Positions 6,161 through 10,690 of a stretch of DNA of 10,690 bases are shown here, in pieces (the stretch's first letter is position 1; each line of letters starts with the position of its first letter). The position numbers were made by a program, and so were the translations under genes. Origin of the DNA: an uncultured Succinivibrio sp. GTDB lineage: Bacteria > Pseudomonadota > Gammaproteobacteria > Enterobacterales > Succinivibrionaceae. The stretch covers positions 1-10,690 of the forward strand of contig CAAGAC010000053.1 of NCBI GenBank assembly GCA_900767695.1, read 5' to 3'. The notes under the pieces are model-generated. The model was given only the letters and a program-made list of their open reading frames with translations. It ran no database searches and was not told the DNA's origin.

Positions 6161-7669
6161 CTACTTGCCGCCCTGCTCTCGTTCCCTGGCCATGCTCATG
6201 ATGTCACCCAGAGCCTGCATGAGCGAGTTCTTCGAGGCGGTGGAGTCATGATTGTCCTTCTTCTGAGGATGCACGGGCGGGAGCACCGTGACGTCCTCAT
6301 CGTCAGTAGCAGGCGTGGAGGAACCCGCCCCGCCGTCATCCGCGGCGGCGCCTGAAGCATCGCCCTGGCCGGCGCTGCCGCCGTTCTCGTCGAGCGCCAT
6401 GTTGATGTTGTGCCGAAGCCTGCTCTCGTCTATGTACTCCATCTCAAAGAGCGACTGCGCGCCTTCGGGATCGGCGACGCCGTCTTTAATGTTGTCCGAG
6501 TCGAACACCGCGCGCTCGCGCGGCTTGAAGAGCGGGCGCTCCAGAGGCAGGTTCACCTCGGCATAGGGAAGCTCGAGATTGAGAAGCGTGCGCGGCACCG
6601 GGGCGCCCGACTCGGTGATCTCCAGCGCGTGGCGCTGGATCTCGCGGATGATGTCCATGATGCGGGCGTTCTCGATGTAGGCCTTGTCGTCGATGAAGCG
6701 CTTGAGCTGCTTCGAGAGCATCGCGATGGTGCCGAGGATCTGCGCGTTCTCGTCAAGGAGCGTGGGGTAGAGGTCGCGCAAATTGCGGTCGGCGGCGCTG
6801 ACCTTGATGATCTTCTCGCGAAAGAGCCTCTCGATCTCCTCGGAAAGCTGCGTCCTCATGTCGGGGTTTAGGAGCAGATCGGAGAATGCCTTGACGCTCT
6901 GGCCCTGATCGGACTTCTCGATGGAGTGCTCCTCCCCGAAGATGTTCTCAAGAAGCTCGCCCTTGGATCTCGACCACTTGGTGATCTGGATGCGGCGGTC
7001 GCGGTACATCCCGCGCATGTTGTACTCGACGGTGCGGAAGTCCGAGATGAGCGAGCGCGAGAGCTGGATGAACTGCTGCAGGCGCTCCTGGATCTCGCGG
7101 TTGGTAAGGCGCGGGACTATGCCCTTTGATGCCTCCTCGATGTGCTTGTCCAACGCCCTGCGCTGCTCCTTGAGCTCCTCTAAGTACTCGGCGGGCTCGG
7201 CAAAGCGCCCGAGGCGGATCTGCCTGAGGATGTCGATGAGGGTGCGGAAGCGCGACTCGGTGCCGACGAACTTGAAGCGGTCGAGGCTCTGCACGAACGA
7301 GAGCGCGTCCTGCGCGTCGGGGGTGATGTCGTACCAGGGCTCGCTCTTGCCCTCGGGCATCGAGGAGGTGAGCCAGAACTCGTCTGTCCACTTGGTCAGG
7401 GCCTTGACCGGGGCCGAGAGCGCGTCGGCGGGGACGGCCTGGTCGAAGGACGCCTGATCGAGCGCGCCGTTTGACTTTAGATCCCTTGCGATGAAGACGA
7501 GATCCTCTATCTCGCGCACGAGATCGGTCTCGGAGGCCGACGATCTGCCTTTGTCGGTGAAGGCGCGGTGCAGGAAGCAGAGCGTGAAGGGCGCGCTCTG
7601 CGCGCGCAGGAGCTTCCAGCTCCTGCTGTTCCTTGCGATCGAAACGAGTTCGTCAAGCGTGAACTTCAT
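6161..7669 (-). CDS. jetA: JetA, Wadjet kleisin-like subunit (DUF3375), altered C-terminus
   Basis: This 502-residue protein is a DUF3375 member, the JetA subunit that in Wadjet bridges the SMC subunit JetC with the KITE-like JetB. Family-typical blocks are SWKLLRAQSAPFTLCFLHRAF (17-37), the middle block DALSFVQSLDRFKFVGTESR (121-140), DFRTVEYNMRGMYR (210-223), KWSRSKGELLENIFG (231-245), SDQGQSVKAF (253-262) and VNLPLERPLF (372-381). After IDESRLRHNI (413-422), where I expect a winged-helix segment with a PLEQGLAELVAYL-like motif, the sequence becomes an acidic Gly/Ala/Ser-rich linker (428-462) and a short helical tail. The ATG at 7669 fits the family start; a GTG at 7693 is possible but lies inside a hairpin and adds non-conserved residues. 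No clear Shine-Dalgarno precedes either. An extended -10 promoter lies about 70 bp upstream. Without jetC and jetB nearby, its partner is unknown. Confidence 0.85.
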   Translation of the reverse strand: MKFTLDELVSIARNSRSWKLLRAQSAPFTLCFLHRAFTDKGRSSASETDLVREIEDLVFIARDLKSNGALDQASFDQAVPADALSAPVKALTKWTDEFWLTSSMPEGKSEPWYDITPDAQDALSFVQSLDRFKFVGTESRFRTLIDILRQIRLGRFAEPAEYLEELKEQRRALDKHIEEASKGIVPRLTNREIQERLQQFIQLSRSLISDFRTVEYNMRGMYRDRRIQITKWSRSKGELLENIFGEEHSIEKSDQGQSVKAFSDLLLNPDMRTQLSEEIERLFREKIIKVSAADRNLRDLYPTLLDENAQILGTIAMLSKQLKRFIDDKAYIENARIMDIIREIQRHALEITESGAPVPRTLLNLELPYAEVNLPLERPLFKPRERAVFDSDNIKDGVADPEGAQSLFEMEYIDESRLRHNINMALDENGGSAGQGDASGAAADDGGAGSSTPATDDEDVTVLPPVHPQKKDNHDSTASKNSLMQALGDIMSMAREREQGGK

Positions 7670-7678
7670 GGGTGATGC

Positions 7679-7695
7679 CCGTGCCTGCGGCACGG
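7679..7695 (-). promoter_or_regulatory. Hairpin immediately upstream of jetA
   Basis: CCGTGCC/GGCACGG with a 3-base loop is a perfect 7-bp stem ending 9 bp before the jetA ATG, where the ribosome would load. The 9 bases between stem and ATG hold no Shine-Dalgarno sequence. It may restrain or position translation initiation. Confidence 0.4.
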
Positions 7696-7739
7696 TCCTG
7701 ATTCAAATCTGCCTGGGCATTCATATTCGCATGCAGAAA

Positions 7740-7745
7740 AGTATA
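7740..7745 (-). promoter_or_regulatory. Extended -10 promoter for the jetA-jetD operon
   Basis: On the minus strand TGCTATACT gives a TATACT -10 hexamer (five of six consensus bases) preceded by the TGn extension, in an AT-rich gap between the pseudogene and jetA. The -35 region is poor, which an extended -10 can compensate for. Transcription would begin near 7733, leaving a leader of about 60 bases. Confidence 0.5.
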
Positions 7746-7815
7746 GCACTAAAAAAAATCCTTATGATCTTTTCTCGGATCTTTCCACTGCACAGAACTT
7801 GACCATGCTAAAGGC

Positions 7816-9088
7816 CTATTCCACCGCCAGGCCTGCAGCTCCAGCGCCGCTGCAGTTCCCGGCAAGTCCTCCGCTGCTCTGGACACCTGGCAGTCCCTTC
7901 TCTGCAAGACAGTCCTTGAATGCCTGGCGTGCAGTCTCGTTGGGGCAGCGGTACTTCAGGATCCCGGGTTCACCGCTCATGGTCAGATAGCCCAGGCTAT
8001 GGAGCAGCCATATGAGCTGATCACGGTCGAGCGCTGCTTGGGACGAGGTTTTCAGGCGCCCTGCCTGGCACGTCACCGCATCCTGAGATCCTGCTGCAAA
8101 CGTCGGAGTGCTCGTTCTTATCAGCAAGGCCGAGCACGGCCTGAAGCCGTGCCGGATCCATGCCGGAGAACTCCGGCATGGATTCTGGATCAGGAAGGTT
8201 CCCCTCTTCCGCGACATGGCGAAGCATGGCAAGGGACATGTTCGGGTTGAAGACGCGCTCCTGCGCATTCCTTGAAAAGGAGTAGCCGCCGCAGAGCCTC
8301 TCCAGTGCCTCCATCAGGTAGCTTTTGGTCGGCGCGGAGTTGGCGCTCAGATCCACGGTCTCGTCGATGAGCCGCGATAGCTCCTCATGGGTGAAGCCTG
8401 CCATGGCGTTGAACTGGTGAAGCGAGCTGATGTCAGATGCCGGACTGAAGCCTGATGCCATATAGCCAAGCGGCAGGGCGGTGACGCCTGTGATGAAGAG
8501 CCTCTTGATGGGCGCGGTGCGTCCGTTGCCGTAGAAGGGCTTGAGGCAGGCGTAGAACTGCCTGATGAGGCCGCCGATGGCCTGAACGGCGGGCGCGCTC
8601 TCATCCGGCGCCCCCTTGTTCCAAGGCAGCAGGCCGGTTGCGAAGTGGTCGTACTCGTCGATGATGATGAAGAGCTTTTCACCATGCTTGGCATGCGACC
8701 TGAAATTTGCAAGGAACTGGCAGAGAAGCCTCTCAGGCGATGTCCAATGCTCCGGCGCGAGCTGATCGTACGGCAGTCCAAGCTCCGGGTAGCGGTCGGT
8801 GAAGTCGCGAAGGCCGATTGCAACCCACATGGCAAGGCTTTCACGAGCCTCGGCCGGATCAGTTTAGACCGAGGAGAAGTCAAAGCGCAGGCAGCAGAAG
8901 GAGCTTGCCCCGGCGGTCCTGTGCGAGCAGATCCACGTTCCCCTGAAGTTCTGCTCGAACCTGCTCTCAAGGCTCCTGTCGTAGTAGTTGAAGAGCGCGA
9001 GGGCGAGGAAGGTCTTGCCAAAGCGCCGGGGGCGCAGGAACACGGGAGCATCGGTGGTGCAGCCGTTCTCAAGCAGCTCTATGAACCT
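7816..9088 (-). pseudogene. Broken AAA-ATPase/PD-(D/E)XK paralogue
   Basis: The minus strand encodes a homologue of the protein at 3131-4876, but in pieces. The segment 8867-9088 holds the P-loop block FLRPRRFGKT and ends at TAA 8864-8866 in frame. The same frame resumes and continues to about 8100 with Walker B FIIIDEYDHFA, RQFYACLK and LFITGVTALPLGY. A frameshift near 8080-8100 then moves the homology to the other frame (LIWLLHSLGYL, then KYRCPNE), which ends at TAG 7816-7818. Against the 581-residue intact copy, about the last 150 residues, the whole PD-(D/E)XK domain, are gone. The first 30 residues are also missing, cut where the insertion sequence starts. With a nonsense codon, a frameshift and both ends truncated, it cannot make a working protein. 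Divergence from the intact copy is high, so it is an old paralogue rather than a recent duplication. Confidence 0.85.
8134..8183. repeat. Two adjacent inverted repeats inside the pseudogene
   Basis: GCACGGC/GCCGTGC with a 5-base loop (8134-8152) is followed by a perfect 13-bp inverted repeat, ATCCATGCCGGAG/CTCCGGCATGGAT, with only AA between arms (8156-8183). The corresponding part of the intact paralogue has neither, although the two proteins align there without a gap. Function unknown. Confidence 0.55.
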
Positions 9089-9107
9089 CATATAGCCGAT
9101 CCCTAGC
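9089..9107 (+). repeat. Left terminal inverted repeat of the IS (inferred)
   Basis: CATATAGCCGATCCCTAGC matches the inverted right end at 10672-10690 in 13 of 19 positions, including the outer seven. It lies between the broken gene and the transposase, as expected for a terminus. Confidence 0.55.
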
Positions 9108-9237
9108 AATCATTTTGATTGAATTTGCTCAGGTCGACAATCGAATTAACTAATTGAATTTTTTGAAAATGGATCAAAATAAAGGCATGCGCTGCTCTAT
9201 CATCAATATGGTCAGAAATCGAACGAGGGAGCGACCC

Positions 9238-10677
9238 ATGCCTGCATCGTTATCCAACAATTCACACCCCCGCCACAGCTATGTGACACGCAAATTCGCC
9301 AAGGGCGCCTGCAAGGCAGTCACCTGCCAGGGCGTCGGGATCGCCGCGCGCAGGACCGGCTTCAAGAAGCGGGCTTCCACGTTCAAGTTCGTGCCTTTCT
9401 ACCGGGCGGTCCTCGAGGCCACCGGAGATGGCGGCGAGTTCAGCGTTGCCGGGATCCTGAGGCGCCATGCGGCCCTGTCAGGAGACGACATCCGCTACAA
9501 GCCCTTCCACAACCACATCCGCCAGGACGAGTGCGTGGACTTCTTCACCTGCATGGCAGCCCGGCAGGTCGACCGCCTGCTGCGGTGCTCGTCCTTCCAT
9601 GACGGCGTGCAGCTCCTCTCCATGCTGCGCGCCTCAGGGATCAACGTGAACGACGTGCAGTGCCAGGACGGAACCTACTGGACGCTCAAGTCCGAGCTGG
9701 CAGCGCTTTACCCCGGATCGAGAACCGCCTCCAAGGCCAAGGCCGTTCCCGGCACCTGCAACGAGGACGGAAGCCCGGTCATGGAGAAGCCCGGGTGCGC
9801 CCAGATCGGGATCCAGTTCCGCGCCTCGGTCGTGTCGCGCTGCATAGTGGACGCCCCGGTGACCTCGGCCCGCGCCAACGAGAAGGACTACATGGACGTC
9901 GACAAGGACAACCCGGTGCTCCTCCTCATGGACAACGGCTGCCAGGACTTCAGGCGCCTCCTCTCGATTGACCTCAAGGGCTCCTACTTCGTCATCAAGG
10001 GACGCGCCAACACAGCCGGCAAGATCCTCAGCTGCACTGTCCGCGGCAAGTACCATCCCGAGTTCCATGGCAGGAAGCTCACCGAGATCAGGGACTTCCT
10101 TCCAACTGAAATGCTCGATGCCGAGGTCATGTTCAAGGACGAGGCCGTGTTCAGGGTCGTGCGCTTCTACAACAAGGCGCGCAAGTGCCTCGTGTGCCTC
10201 ATCACCAACATCGGCAGGGAGCACCTCAACGCCCATTCAATCTCCTGCCTCTACCGCATCCGCAGGAAGTGCGAGGAGATCTACAAGGATCTCAAGAGCG
10301 GCTGCAGCCTGCGCTCGACCACGACCGCCATCCCCAACATCATCTGCGTTGAGATCGCGGCCTCCATCAGCGCGTACCTGCTCAAGCTCCTCGCGGCCAA
10401 CGCCGCAGGCAGGATCCTCAGGACCCAGGCCTCCCTCCACAAGATCGAGCAGAGCACCGGCGGCTGGTACCCTGGCTTCCTCGTGGCCCTGCTCAACGGC
10501 GACATCGACGGGGTGAGGGACGCGATCAAGAAGCTCACTGTCAACAGGGAGAACTACACGATGAGCCGGCAGTCCTCGCAGGCGCACCTGCTCAACAAGA
10601 CCACGAAATCGGTATTGGATGCAATCATGGAAGACCTGGTGCAGCAAGGGAAGCTGCACATTCTGGAGGCAGCTTAA
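9238..10677 (+). CDS. IS4-family DDE transposase
   Basis: This 479-residue transposase carries the full IS4-family signature. The Y-(2)-R-(3)-E-(6)-K motif is exact, with Tyr339, Arg342, Glu346 and Lys353 in YRIRRKCEEIYKDLK, and supplies the catalytic Glu. The first Asp is Asp144 in QCQDGTYW and the second Asp232 in VLLLMDNG. The insert between the second Asp and the Glu is beta-rich, as usual in the family. The reading frame is complete, so the enzyme is probably active. The ATG at 9238 is preferred because GAGGGAG (9225-9231) sits 6 bases upstream; in-frame starts from 9154 to 9208 have no comparable site. The N-terminus (KGACKAVTCQGVGIAARRTGF) is basic, consistent with end binding. The gene ends 13 bp before the inferred right terminus. 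Confidence 0.92.
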   Translation: MPASLSNNSHPRHSYVTRKFAKGACKAVTCQGVGIAARRTGFKKRASTFKFVPFYRAVLEATGDGGEFSVAGILRRHAALSGDDIRYKPFHNHIRQDECVDFFTCMAARQVDRLLRCSSFHDGVQLLSMLRASGINVNDVQCQDGTYWTLKSELAALYPGSRTASKAKAVPGTCNEDGSPVMEKPGCAQIGIQFRASVVSRCIVDAPVTSARANEKDYMDVDKDNPVLLLMDNGCQDFRRLLSIDLKGSYFVIKGRANTAGKILSCTVRGKYHPEFHGRKLTEIRDFLPTEMLDAEVMFKDEAVFRVVRFYNKARKCLVCLITNIGREHLNAHSISCLYRIRRKCEEIYKDLKSGCSLRSTTTAIPNIICVEIAASISAYLLKLLAANAAGRILRTQASLHKIEQSTGGWYPGFLVALLNGDIDGVRDAIKKLTVNRENYTMSRQSSQAHLLNKTTKSVLDAIMEDLVQQGKLHILEAA

Positions 10678-10690
10678 AATCCTCTATATG
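10672..10690 (-). repeat. Right terminal inverted repeat of the IS (inferred)
   Basis: Read on the minus strand from the window end, CATATAGAGGATTTTAAGC mirrors the left end at 9089-9107. It overlaps the last codons of the transposase gene. It may extend beyond the window. Confidence 0.5.

Larger units (their letters stand above)
9089..10690. mobile_element. IS4-family insertion sequence, about 1.6 kb
   Basis: The element carries one transposase gene. Its ends are inferred from imperfect terminal inverted repeats, CATATAGCCGATCCCTAGC at 9089-9107 and CATATAGAGGATTTTAAGC read on the minus strand from 10690 to 10672, with 13 of 19 positions identical. The left end falls exactly where homology of the AAA-ATPase pseudogene to its family stops. 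The size (1602 bp) suits IS4-type elements. The right boundary coincides with the window end, so the target duplication cannot be checked. The leader at 9108-9237 is AT-rich and shows no further gene. Confidence 0.65.

Noticed and set aside
5576..6355. Long plus-strand open frame of 259 codons
   Set aside because: It lies antisense to jetD and the end of jetA, both of which have clear family motifs, and its own translation is an Arg/Gly/Leu-rich shadow product.
6142..6400. Hidden jetB or frameshifted JetA C-terminus between jetA and jetD
   Set aside because: I looked for an alternative minus-strand frame continuing the DUF3375 fold or encoding a DUF4194 protein; only about 250 bp are available and no other frame gives recognisable sequence.
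6921..7457. Plus-strand open frame of 178 codons
   Set aside because: It is antisense to the most conserved part of jetA and shows Ser/Arg-rich composition without family features.
8021..9109. Two separate small genes in place of one broken AAA-ATPase gene
   Set aside because: The pieces at 8864-9109 and 8021-8830 are in the same frame, separated by a single TAA, and align consecutively to the intact paralogue, so they are one gene with a nonsense codon.

Overview
The window looks like chromosomal DNA of a GC-rich Gram-negative bacterium, most likely a proteobacterium. The reasons are the strongly G/C-ending codons, a twin-arginine exported periplasmic binding protein, clear Shine-Dalgarno sites and an IS4-family transposase. 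I cannot name the genus.

Left part (1-2540), metabolic. A 35-codon tail of a transposase-like gene (3-110) is followed by a divergent pair: a Tat-exported polyamine-type ABC binding protein (minus) and a short-chain dehydrogenase (plus). They share a 325-bp intergenic region with several ATGTTG/CAACAT dyads that look like operators. A canonical intrinsic terminator closes the dehydrogenase gene.

Middle part (2540-7745), accessory. A gene-free stretch with four consecutive hairpins leads to another copy of the ATGTTG-N6-CAACAT dyad and a decayed 3' end of a jetD gene (2893-3025). Next is an intact AAA-ATPase/PD-(D/E)XK protein (plus), convergent with a two-gene minus-strand operon across a perfect 13-bp hairpin. 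I recognise the operon as jetA (DUF3375) and jetD (DUF3322/DUF2220) of a type I Wadjet anti-plasmid system. The SMC core genes jetB and jetC, normally between them, are absent: jetA stops 18 bp before jetD starts. This JetA also seems to lack the usual C-terminal winged-helix region and has an acidic, Gly/Ala/Ser-rich tail instead.

Right part (7816-10690), decayed and mobile. A second AAA-ATPase/PD-(D/E)XK gene is a pseudogene with a nonsense codon, a frameshift, a missing nuclease domain and a missing 5' end. The 5' end is cut off at an IS4-family element that fills the rest of the window, with matching CATATAG termini at about 9089 and 10690.

Overall this is a defence-type island under active rearrangement: duplicated AAA-nuclease genes flank a reduced Wadjet module, with remnants of a second jetD and insertion sequences at the edges. 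The item most worth following up is the jetA-jetD pair without its SMC motor.
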